Of a stretch of DNA of 10,950 bases, positions 1 to 6,060 are shown one piece after another. The notes beneath the pieces are model-generated. The model did not search any database, was not told where the DNA came from, and worked only from the letters and a program-made list of their open reading frames with translations. The stretch is taken from the NCBI GenBank assembly GCA_016929775.1, contig JAFGIE010000103.1, positions 1 through 10,950 on the forward strand. The letters are read 5' to 3'. This DNA is from Anaerolineae bacterium. GTDB lineage: Bacteria; Chloroflexota; Anaerolineae; JAFGEY01. Each line of letters opens with the position of its first letter. Within the stretch, counting starts at the first letter, position 1. The translations under genes and the position numbers were made by a program.

Positions 1-803
1 CGCCCGCTCCCAACTATCAGATCCGCGCGCTGGACCGCGCGCTCACGGTGCTCGAGTCGTTCGCCGGCAGGCACGCCGAGCAAGACCTGAGCGCGATCTG
101 CGAACGCGCCCAGCTTCCCAAGAGCACGGCGTACAAGATCCTGTCTGTGCTGGAGCACAGAGGATACGTGCAGCGGAACGAGGCCACGGGCAACTACCGG
201 ATCGGGTTCCAGGCGTACGAGGTCGGGAACCTCTACCTGGCGGGGCTGTCCGTGTTCGAGGTGGTGCACCCCGTGCTGAAGCGGTTGGCGGCTCGCTTTC
301 CCAAGAGCTCCGCGCACCTGGCTGTGCTCTCGCCGACGAATGGGCAGATCGTCTACCTGGACATCGTGAGCCTGAACATCTTTTTGTCGTTGGTGCCGGT
401 GGGCAGCCACTATCCCGCGCATTCGACGGCGCTGGGCAAGTGCCTGCTGGCAGGACTGCCGGAAGGGGAGTTGAACGAGCGCCTGGCGGGGGTCAAGCTA
501 GAGCCGCACACGCCGCGGACGATCGTCGACCTGGGGGCGCTGCGGGCGCACCTGGCGCAGGTGCGCGCGCAGGGCTATGCGATCGACGACGAAGAGATGG
601 CTGCGGGGTACCTGTGCATCGCGGTGCCGGTGCTGGACCGGCGTGGGAGGACGATCGCGGCGATCAGCACGTCGCACAGCAAAGAGACGATGGTGGATGG
701 GTTCGAGACTGCGCTGGAGGAGATGCGTCGCGCGGGCGCCGAGATCGACCGCGCGCTTGGATATGTCGCCGCCGAGGCCAACGAGTGGGGCGCCATCGGC
801 TGA
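1..803 (+). CDS. IclR-family transcriptional regulator, 5' end outside the window
   Basis: The reading frame is already open at base 3 and gives 15 residues (ending IRALDRALTV) before the first in-window GTG at 48. That is a normal IclR N-terminus, so the true start lies upstream and GTG-48 is internal. Counting from the codon at 48, a winged helix-turn-helix occupies about residues 10-53 (AQLPKSTAYKIL as recognition-helix region, then the wing EHRGYVQRNEATGNYRIG). The IclR effector-binding domain follows: HSTALGKCLLA at about 125-135 and the family signature GYAIDDEEMAAGYLCIAVPV at about 176-195. These proteins bind DNA as dimers or tetramers and respond to small metabolites, often sugar acids or aromatics. 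Position directly upstream of, and co-directional with, the importer genes suggests it controls them. Family call is firm; ligand and activator/repressor mode are unknown. Confidence 0.93.
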   Translation, partial: PAPNYQIRALDRALTVLESFAGRHAEQDLSAICERAQLPKSTAYKILSVLEHRGYVQRNEATGNYRIGFQAYEVGNLYLAGLSVFEVVHPVLKRLAARFPKSSAHLAVLSPTNGQIVYLDIVSLNIFLSLVPVGSHYPAHSTALGKCLLAGLPEGELNERLAGVKLEPHTPRTIVDLGALRAHLAQVRAQGYAIDDEEMAAGYLCIAVPVLDRRGRTIAAISTSHSKETMVDGFETALEEMRRAGAEIDRALGYVAAEANEWGAIG

Positions 804-902
804 GTGAGACGGAGGCCTCTCTGACGGGACGCGAGCGGTCTTGCCGTTGCGTGCCGGGAAAGGAGGAGATAAGCAGCTTTCGACACGCGGCATATTGGAG
901 AT

Positions 903-933
903 GGCTCGACAATCTGCGAGAGCCCTGTATGCA
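903..933 (+). promoter_or_regulatory. Tentative operator/promoter in the gap upstream of the binding-protein gene
   Basis: The 154-nt gap between the regulator and the binding-protein gene (804-957) contains a dyad, GGCTC at 903-907 and GAGCC at 920-924, with 12 nt between the arms. It overlaps TCGACA (906-911), a 5/6 match to a -35 box, followed after 16 nt by TATGCA (928-933), a poor -10 match. IclR-family operators are typically imperfect palindromes of about this size close to the promoter. The arms are only 5 bp and the sequence is GC-rich, so chance is a real alternative. No better promoter was visible in the gap. Confidence 0.2.
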
Positions 934-945
934 ATCACGAGGGAG

Positions 946-951
946 AAGGAG
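946..951 (+). promoter_or_regulatory. Ribosome binding site AAGGAG for the binding-protein gene
   Basis: AAGGAG lies 6 nt before ATG-958. It fixes that ATG as the start in preference to upstream in-frame codons at 841 and 901, which would push the twin-arginine signal about 20-40 residues inside the protein. Confidence 0.8.
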
Positions 952-957
952 AACGAG

Positions 958-2760
958 ATGAAGACGCTGAACCGCCGTGATTTCCTACGCTTTGCGGCGA
1001 TGGCTGCTGCAGGCACGGTCGTGAGCGCGTGCGCGACGCCAGAGGTGATCGAAAAAGAGGTCACCCGCGAGGTGGAAAAGGTCGTCACCCAGAAAGAGAC
1101 CGTGATCGTCACCCAAAAGGAGACGGTCGTGGTCGCAGGTACGCCCAAGGTGGTCGAAAAGCAGGTCACCCAGATCGTGGAAAAGGTGGTCACCCCGACC
1201 CCTGCTCCCGAGCAGATGGCGGAGGACCAGACCTTGATCCGGATCGACCGCAGCTTTGGCATCCTGAACCCGGCTGCTGAGGGTGGCTCGGGACGCGGCA
1301 TGATCTCGCACATGTGGATGCCGCTTTTCATCCGCGACGAGAACCACGACCTCTCGCCCTGGCTGGCGGAAGGGTTCGAGGTCAACGAAGACGGCACGGT
1401 CTACAATGTCCAGATCAAGAACCAGGCGGTGTGGTCGGATGGCACGCCGGTGACGGCGCAGGAGGCCAAGGAATACTGGGCCTACGCGCTGAGCACGAAA
1501 AGGTGCCTCGGCTGCTACTTTACCAACTTTACCGGTTGGGCGACCGTGATCGAGGGCGCGGACCTGGTGCGCAGCGACGAGACGGACGATCTGGCTGGCG
1601 TCGTCGCCCTCGACGACAAGACCATCCAGTTCACGCTCAAGGGCCCCGACCCGATCTTCCTGCAGCGCCTGGCCCTGTTTGACAGCGGGTTCTGCAAGAT
1701 GGAGGACGTGAACGCCCAGTTGGACGCCGGCGTGGAGCGCTTTGCCGCCGACGCCAGCACGCGCGTCAATGGCCCTTACAAGATCAAGGTCTGGGACACA
1801 GAGACCAAGGAGTTCGAGCTGGTCCTGAACGAGAACTGGTGGGGCCCGCAAGCGCCGGTCATCGAGCGCATCGTCTGCCTGCCGCAGCCCGACGAGAACA
1901 TCACCCTGATCCAGTGGTACAACGGCGAGGTGGACGTCGCGTTCTTCTTTGGCACGATCAAGGAACAGATCCGGCAGCGCACCCCCGAAGTGTTCCACCA
2001 GATGCCCTACGCCACCAACTTTTTCTACCGGATCAACGCCAAGATCGAGCCCTTTGACGACATCAACGTCCGCCGCGCGCTCTGCCACGCCGTCGACTGG
2101 AATGCCGCGATCCACGCTGCCTGGGAAGGCATCCTGGACGATCGCGTCATGAACACGATCCTTACCCCCGAGCTGACCGCTTACAAGGAGGGCAACTGGC
2201 CCGACTGGGGCTATGACCCCGAGAAGGCCAAGCAGGAACTGGCTGCGTCCAAGTACGGAGGCCCGGAGAACCTGCCCAAGATCCGGATCTCGCCCGGCGG
2301 CACCACCCCGGCGTACATCCGCACTGCCGAGGTCATGATGGAGCAGTGGAAGCAGAACCTGGGGATCACCAACGTCGAGATGAAGCCGGGCTGGGGCGAC
2401 GCGTGGGGACAAGAGGCGGACCTGATTCAGCTCGGGCGGGCGAGCCTGGGGGCGATCATCCCCGACGAGGTCAACTTTTTGTACGGGCACTACAACCGGG
2501 ACTTCACGGGCGACGATCCCGGGTACGTCGACGAGGAACTGGGCGCCAAGCTCGAGGCGCTGCAGCTCATGTCGCGCGAGGACCCCAACTACGTGACAAG
2601 CGTCCAGGAAGCGGAGGCGCAGCTGCTCAGCCACTACCCGCTGTTCGGGATGGTCTGGGAACGCTACGAGTACGCGGTCCAGCCGTGGGTCAAGAACTTC
2701 CGGACCAACGTGGACAACAACTTTGCCAGCCTGATCGAGATGTACATCGCCGATCACTAG
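958..2760 (+). CDS. Peptide/oligosaccharide ABC transporter substrate-binding lipoprotein (SBP_bac_5, DppA/OppA type)
   Basis: This 600-residue extracytoplasmic receptor should deliver substrate to the two permeases encoded downstream. It begins with a Tat-like signal (NRRDFLRF, residues 5-12), a hydrophobic stretch and a lipobox VSAC with the lipidated cysteine at 25, so it is probably exported folded and membrane-anchored. Residues 28-82 are a Val/Glu/Lys/Thr linker with VTQKETV repeated at 43-49 and 51-57, ending in TPTPAP. Family landmarks follow: WSDGTPVTAQEA (159-170), NGPYKI (271-276), PFDDINVRRALCHAVDW (365-381) and YDPEKAKQEL (419-428). A CLGC pair at 183-186 is unusual for the family and could form a disulfide. 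Family 5 binding proteins carry peptides, but many bacterial members carry oligosaccharides. The sugar-type genes downstream favour a carbohydrate or glycoside here, which is inference. The linker style is typical of Chloroflexota. Confidence 0.93.
   Translation: MKTLNRRDFLRFAAMAAAGTVVSACATPEVIEKEVTREVEKVVTQKETVIVTQKETVVVAGTPKVVEKQVTQIVEKVVTPTPAPEQMAEDQTLIRIDRSFGILNPAAEGGSGRGMISHMWMPLFIRDENHDLSPWLAEGFEVNEDGTVYNVQIKNQAVWSDGTPVTAQEAKEYWAYALSTKRCLGCYFTNFTGWATVIEGADLVRSDETDDLAGVVALDDKTIQFTLKGPDPIFLQRLALFDSGFCKMEDVNAQLDAGVERFAADASTRVNGPYKIKVWDTETKEFELVLNENWWGPQAPVIERIVCLPQPDENITLIQWYNGEVDVAFFFGTIKEQIRQRTPEVFHQMPYATNFFYRINAKIEPFDDINVRRALCHAVDWNAAIHAAWEGILDDRVMNTILTPELTAYKEGNWPDWGYDPEKAKQELAASKYGGPENLPKIRISPGGTTPAYIRTAEVMMEQWKQNLGITNVEMKPGWGDAWGQEADLIQLGRASLGAIIPDEVNFLYGHYNRDFTGDDPGYVDEELGAKLEALQLMSREDPNYVTSVQEAEAQLLSHYPLFGMVWERYEYAVQPWVKNFRTNVDNNFASLIEMYIADH
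1084..1131 (+). repeat. 24-bp tandem duplication inside the binding-protein linker
   Basis: Two adjacent 24-bp units (1084-1107 and 1108-1131) encode VTQKETVI and VTQKETVV. They differ at only a few, mostly third-codon, positions. They form part of a longer degenerate repeat of VEK/VT blocks (residues 30-79) that probably makes an extended or coiled tether between the lipid anchor and the binding domain. Confidence 0.7.
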
Positions 2761-2777
2761 CTCGTTGACGGCGAACC

Positions 2778-2817
2778 TGCCGGACCTGTGGGTCGACCCC
2801 GACCCGCAGGTCCGGCG
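2778..2817 (+). promoter_or_regulatory. Strong intercistronic RNA hairpin between binding protein and first permease
   Basis: The left arm 2779-2795 (GCCGGACCTGTGGGTCG) pairs with the right arm 2800-2816 (CGACCCGCAGGTCCGGC) over 17 bp, with one T-G wobble and a 4-nt loop ACCC (2796-2799). A further wobble closes 2778/2817. No T-tract follows, so it is not a canonical intrinsic terminator. It begins 18 nt after the binding-protein stop and ends 4 nt before the permease ribosome binding site. In many importer operons a hairpin here protects the binding-protein mRNA from 3' decay or causes partial termination, giving excess binding protein; the same role is inferred here. Confidence 0.8.
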
Positions 2818-2821
2818 TCCT

Positions 2822-2826
2822 GGAGG
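2822..2826 (+). promoter_or_regulatory. Ribosome binding site GGAGG for the DppB-like permease
   Basis: GGAGG lies 9 nt before ATG-2836 and just outside the hairpin. It supports ATG-2836 over the in-frame upstream codon at 2788, which falls inside the hairpin stem and would add 16 residues of Arg/Pro-rich sequence. Confidence 0.75.
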
Positions 2827-2835
2827 CGTAGACCG

Positions 2836-3783
2836 ATGGCCAAGTACTTGCTGCGGCGTTTGGCTTCGGCCATACCAACCGTGATCGCCGTGATCTTTAT
2901 CACCTTCACGCTGAACTATGTCAGTCCCTACGACCCGATCAAGCGGCTCCTGGCAGCGAACCCGCTGGGCTCCCTGGAGAACGACCCTGAAGCGGTTGCG
3001 ACGCTGCGGCACCAGTATGGGCTCGACCGTCCCTTCATCGTGCAGTTCGCGGACTATGTAGGGGACTTGGCGCGCGGGGACATGGGCTACTCGATCTTTG
3101 GACAGCGCGAGATCAAGCGCATGATCCTCAAGACGCTGCCCATCTCGGCGCAGTTGGGGTTCGCGGCTGCGGTTCTGACGGCCCTGGTCGGCGTGCCGCT
3201 GGGGGCGCTGGCTGCGGTCAGGCAGAACACCTGGCTCGACTACTTGATCGTGAGCGGCACGCTGGTGCTGCGCACGATCCCGATCTATGTCCTGGCGCCG
3301 CTGACCATGATCCTGTTTGTCCTGATCCTGGGCTGGTTCGACGTCCCCCGGGGATGGCACGGGCTGTTTGCCAAGGAGTCGATCTTGCCGATCGCGCTCC
3401 TGACGCTCGGCCCGCTGCCCGTGGTCGTGCGCCAGACGCGCCAGTCGATCCTCGACATCTTTGGACAGGACTATATCCGTACTGCCAAGGCCAAGGGCCT
3501 GCGCATGCGGATGATCCTGTTCCGTCACATCCTGCCCAACACGCTGATCCCGGTGATCACGACCATGGGTTTCATCACCGAGGGCATGATCGTGGGCGCC
3601 GTTTTTCTCGACAGCCTGTTCGCGATCCCCGGCTTTGGCGCCGTGGTGTCGGGCGGGATCGGCAGTTTTGACTATCCGGTGATCATGGGGGTGACGCTGA
3701 CCAGCTCGCTCCTGGTGATCCTCACCAATCTACTAGTCGACATGATCTACCCCTTCCTCGATCCGCGCGTCAGGCTGGGATAG
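2836..3783 (+). CDS. ABC transporter inner-membrane permease, DppB/OppB type
   Basis: This 315-residue membrane protein should form half of the translocation channel. The N-terminus MAKYLLRRLASAIPTVIAVI leads straight into transmembrane segment 1 (about 10-28). The YGLDRPFIVQF segment (61-71) and GDMGYSIF (81-88) are usual for DppB/OppB. Further hydrophobic segments lie at about 105-127, 136-167, 183-197, 236-260 and 280-303. The cytoplasmic coupling loop that contacts the ABC ATPase is clear: DYIRTAKAKGLRMRMILFRH (212-231), then LPN (233-235). The C-terminus DMIYPFLDPRVRLG (302-315) is standard, so the gene is full length. Its stop codon lies 4 nt before the oxidoreductase start, which points to translational coupling with that gene rather than with the second permease. 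Confidence 0.94.
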   Translation: MAKYLLRRLASAIPTVIAVIFITFTLNYVSPYDPIKRLLAANPLGSLENDPEAVATLRHQYGLDRPFIVQFADYVGDLARGDMGYSIFGQREIKRMILKTLPISAQLGFAAAVLTALVGVPLGALAAVRQNTWLDYLIVSGTLVLRTIPIYVLAPLTMILFVLILGWFDVPRGWHGLFAKESILPIALLTLGPLPVVVRQTRQSILDIFGQDYIRTAKAKGLRMRMILFRHILPNTLIPVITTMGFITEGMIVGAVFLDSLFAIPGFGAVVSGGIGSFDYPVIMGVTLTSSLLVILTNLLVDMIYPFLDPRVRLG

Positions 3784-3787
3784 CTCG

Positions 3788-4915
3788 ATGGTCAGGCAGG
3801 CTGTCTACCGCGTGGCGGTGGTGGGCTGTGGGCGCATCGGCAGCGAATGGGACGCAGATCCCCATCCTGCGTTCCCGCTGACACACGCAGGCGCATTTGC
3901 CGTTCACCCCCGCACGCAGCTCGTAGCGGGCGTGAACCGCGGGCAGGAGCGCCTGGAAGCCTTTGGGCGCAAGTGGGGCGTCAAGGCCTTGTACCACGAC
4001 CACCGCGCAATGCTGGTCGAGCAGCGCCCCGACATCGTGTGCATCGCCACGCATCCCGAGCAGCACGGCGAGCAAGTGATCGCCGCCGCCGAGGCGGGCG
4101 TGAAGGGCATCCTGTGCGAGAAACCGATCGCCTTGAGCCTCGCCGAGACAGATGCCATGCTTGCCGCCTGCCGGCGCGCCGGCACGGCGCTCGTGGTCAA
4201 CCACAGCCGGCGCTGGTCGCCGGTGTTCCACCAGGCGCGCGACCTGGTTGCGCAGGGGGCGATCGGGACGCTGCTGACCGTGGTCGGGGTTTGTCAAGGC
4301 ATCAAGCCCTCCCCTGCCTGGCGGTCGGACGAAGAAGGGCCGTTGCTGCACGACGCGACGCACACCTTTGACATGTTTCGCTTTTTCGGGGGCGAGGTCG
4401 CGTGGGTGTTGGGCACAGCCGTGCGCCGCCAGAGGCCCTACCGCGTAGAAGACGAGAGCATGGCCATTCTCCAGTTCGAGAGCGGCGTGTCCGGGATCGC
4501 GATCGTCAACGAACTGACCGAGTATGCGCGCTTTGACATCGAGCTGCAGGGCACGCACGGCGCGATCGTGCTCAGCCTTGCGGGAAACAGTGTCTGGACC
4601 AGCGTCCCGTCGCCGCGTATGGGGCGCGAGCGCGAGCGGGGCTTCGAGTGGCAGGACCTGGTGCGCGGGCCATTCCCGCCCGTCCCGCAGCGCAGCACGA
4701 TCGCCTTGGCTGCCGGAGAGCTCGTGTCCTGCCTGGACGGCGACGTGACGCCTACCTCCAGCGGCGAGGATGGACGCGCGGCGCTCGAGATCGTGATGGC
4801 AATCTATGAGTCGCAGCGCCGGGGCAACGTGCGCGTCGCGCTGCCTCTTCCCAGCGGGCCCTCCTCGCTGCACGCGATGCGCGCGGAGGGCTCTTACGAC
4901 AGCGCCGACGGGTGA
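3788..4915 (+). CDS. Gfo/Idh/MocA-family NAD(P)-dependent oxidoreductase
   Basis: This 375-residue predicted cytoplasmic dehydrogenase acts on a sugar, inositol or sugar-acid type substrate; the exact substrate is unknown. A Rossmann domain opens with VAVVGCGRIG (9-18), the dinucleotide-binding glycine motif. The conserved CEKP (110-113), whose lysine is normally a catalytic or substrate-binding residue, comes at the end of the Rossmann part. The C-terminal domain has LLHDATHTFDMFRFFGG (186-202), matching the family D-x-x-H-x-x-D pattern with D189, H192 and D195. Length is usual for the family and no catalytic residue looks missing. The start has only a weak GGGA (3777-3780), which fits coupling to the upstream gene. 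The placement between two permease genes that are normally adjacent ties this enzyme to metabolism of the imported compound. Confidence 0.93.
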   Translation: MVRQAVYRVAVVGCGRIGSEWDADPHPAFPLTHAGAFAVHPRTQLVAGVNRGQERLEAFGRKWGVKALYHDHRAMLVEQRPDIVCIATHPEQHGEQVIAAAEAGVKGILCEKPIALSLAETDAMLAACRRAGTALVVNHSRRWSPVFHQARDLVAQGAIGTLLTVVGVCQGIKPSPAWRSDEEGPLLHDATHTFDMFRFFGGEVAWVLGTAVRRQRPYRVEDESMAILQFESGVSGIAIVNELTEYARFDIELQGTHGAIVLSLAGNSVWTSVPSPRMGRERERGFEWQDLVRGPFPPVPQRSTIALAAGELVSCLDGDVTPTSSGEDGRAALEIVMAIYESQRRGNVRVALPLPSGPSSLHAMRAEGSYDSADG

Positions 4916-4920
4916 CGCGC

Positions 4921-4957
4921 CCCTTGAGCGACGCCGCAGCGTGCGGACGCCTGAGGG
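4921..4957 (+). promoter_or_regulatory. Possible imperfect RNA hairpin upstream of the DppC-like permease
   Basis: CCCTTG (4921-4926) can pair with TGAGGG (4952-4957) using two T-G wobbles, GCG (4928-4930) with CGC (4948-4950), and CCGCA (4934-4938) with TGCGG (4942-4946) around a GCG loop. The stem is interrupted by a mismatch and an asymmetric internal loop. No T-tract follows. It occupies the 73-nt gap between the oxidoreductase and the second permease and could modulate expression or RNA stability. It is much weaker than the hairpin at 2778-2817. Confidence 0.35.
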
Positions 4958-4979
4958 CAACGGTGCACGGCAAGTGCGT

Positions 4980-4984
4980 GGAGG
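4980..4984 (+). promoter_or_regulatory. Ribosome binding site GGAGG for the DppC-like permease
   Basis: GGAGG lies 4 nt before ATG-4989. A second ATG at 4985 (overlapping ATGCATG) is in another frame and too close to the GGAGG to be used. This sets the permease start at 4989, 61 residues downstream of the first possible in-frame start at 4806, which lies inside the oxidoreductase gene. Confidence 0.65.
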
Positions 4985-4988
4985 ATGC

Positions 4989-5990
4989 ATGAGTCAGCAA
5001 GCAGAGGGGAAAGCGAGCACGGCAGCCGCGCGGGCAAAGGCCCAAGAGATCGATTGGGGCAATGTGCGCTCGCACAGCTTGTGGGGCGATGCCCTGCGCA
5101 AGATGCTGCGCAACCGGCTGGCGATCTTTGGCCTGGTGATCACGATCGCGCTGCTCTTTGCCGCCATCTTTGGCCCGGTGCTGGCGCCCTACTCTTACAC
5201 CGAGCAGGACCTGATGCGGACCGCCGAGCTGCCCAGTGCGCAGCACTGGCTGGGGACGGACGAGCTGGGGCGCGACCTTTTCAGCCGCATCTTGTTTGGT
5301 GCGCGCACGGCGACGATCGTGGCTTTCCTGAGCACCGGGCTGAGCCTGTTCGTCGGCCTGATCGTTGGCGTGCTGGCGGGGTACGGCGGGCGCATGGTCG
5401 ACTCGCTGATCGGGCGTCTGATCGACATCATCATGTCCGTCCCCCGGCTGCTGATGGCGGCGCTGATCGCAGCCACGCTCAAGGACCCGATCATCTCCTG
5501 GGCCAACCGGGTGTACGAGCAGTCCGGCATGGCGCTCTTTGCCGACACGACCTGGCTCGACCTGGTGATCGTGTTCGGCGGGCTCTCCTTTGTCTCTTGG
5601 CCCGGCTACGCGCGCCTGATCCGCGGGCAGATCCTGTCTCTGCGCGAGCAGGACTTTATCCTCGCCGCGCGCTCCGTGGGCGTGCCGACCTCGCGGATCA
5701 TGCTGGCGCACCTACTGCCCAATGGCCTGGGACCGGTGATCGTGTCGGTGACCTTTAGTCTCTCAGGGGCGATGGTGCTCGAGTCGTCGCTCAGCTACCT
5801 GGGGATCGGCGTCATGCCCCCGCAGGCGAGCTGGGGCAACATGATCAGCGCCAACATCGGGAGCTGGTCCTATCGCCCCTGGCTGGTGGCTGTGCCCTCG
5901 ATCGTGCTCGCCGTCGTCACCCTGGGGTTCAATTTCCTGGGGGATGGCATCAACGACGCGTTGAACCCCCAGTCGTCGCGCGCGATCTAG
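4989..5990 (+). CDS. ABC transporter inner-membrane permease, DppC/OppC type
   Basis: This 333-residue protein is the second channel subunit of the importer. A polar N-terminal tail of about 35 residues precedes LRKMLRNRLAIFGLVI (36-51), which starts the first transmembrane helix (about 44-66). The periplasmic hallmark HWLGTDELGRDLFSR (86-100) is present. The ATPase-coupling loop is DFILAARSVGVPTSRIMLAH (222-241) followed by LLPN (242-245), and SSLSYLGIGVMPPQASWGNM (266-285) is also typical. The C-terminus FNFLGDGINDALNP (314-327) is complete. In most Dpp/Opp operons this gene directly follows the DppB-like gene and is followed by two ATPase genes. Here an oxidoreductase separates the permeases and enzymes follow, so the ATPases must be encoded further downstream or elsewhere. 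Confidence 0.95.
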   Translation: MSQQAEGKASTAAARAKAQEIDWGNVRSHSLWGDALRKMLRNRLAIFGLVITIALLFAAIFGPVLAPYSYTEQDLMRTAELPSAQHWLGTDELGRDLFSRILFGARTATIVAFLSTGLSLFVGLIVGVLAGYGGRMVDSLIGRLIDIIMSVPRLLMAALIAATLKDPIISWANRVYEQSGMALFADTTWLDLVIVFGGLSFVSWPGYARLIRGQILSLREQDFILAARSVGVPTSRIMLAHLLPNGLGPVIVSVTFSLSGAMVLESSLSYLGIGVMPPQASWGNMISANIGSWSYRPWLVAVPSIVLAVVTLGFNFLGDGINDALNPQSSRAI

Positions 5991-6012
5991 CCGCGCGGCG
6001 CCGCCAGGACGA

Positions 6013-6044
6013 GCGTGCGGGGCAGAGAGTGCAGCTGCCCACGC
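6013..6044 (+). promoter_or_regulatory. Possible RNA hairpin upstream of the first propeller gene
   Basis: GCGTG (6013-6017) pairs with CACGC (6040-6044), and GGCAG (6021-6025) with CTGCC (6035-6039). There is a 3-nt bulge on the left arm and a 9-nt loop. It ends 3 nt before the GGAAAGG ribosome binding site at 6048-6054. It may separate expression of the transporter section from the enzyme section. There is no T-tract, so simple termination is unlikely. GC-richness makes chance pairing possible. Confidence 0.4.
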
Positions 6045-6060
6045 GCCGGAAAGGTCGAGC

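Noticed and set aside
812..819. GAGGCCTC palindrome after the IclR stop codon as a terminator or operator
   Set aside because: It is only 8 bp with no loop and no extension on either side, which is common by chance in GC-rich DNA.
841..957. 39-residue N-terminal extension of the binding protein from the start at 841
   Set aside because: ATG-958 has AAGGAG at 6 nt and is followed at once by a Tat signal and lipobox; the extension would bury the signal peptide.
2778..2817. Hairpin as a rho-independent terminator
   Set aside because: No T-run follows the stem, the next ribosome binding site begins 4 nt later, and the genes belong to one transporter, so complete termination is unlikely.
985..3528. 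Very long open frame on the minus strand (847 codons) across the binding-protein and permease genes
   Set aside because: It overlaps two well-recognised + strand genes along most of its length, its translation is low-complexity (Arg/Asp/Gln/Val/Leu-rich) with no recognisable domain, and long antisense frames are expected in GC-rich coding DNA.
3770..4990. Minus-strand open frame of 406 codons over the oxidoreductase
   Set aside because: It exactly shadows a gene with clear Rossmann and catalytic motifs, and no domain can be recognised in it.
4985..5758. Alternative + strand frame starting at ATG-4985, overlapping the DppC-like gene
   Set aside because: The Arg/Ala/Gly-rich translation has no transmembrane or family pattern, while the frame from ATG-4989 gives a full DppC-type permease.
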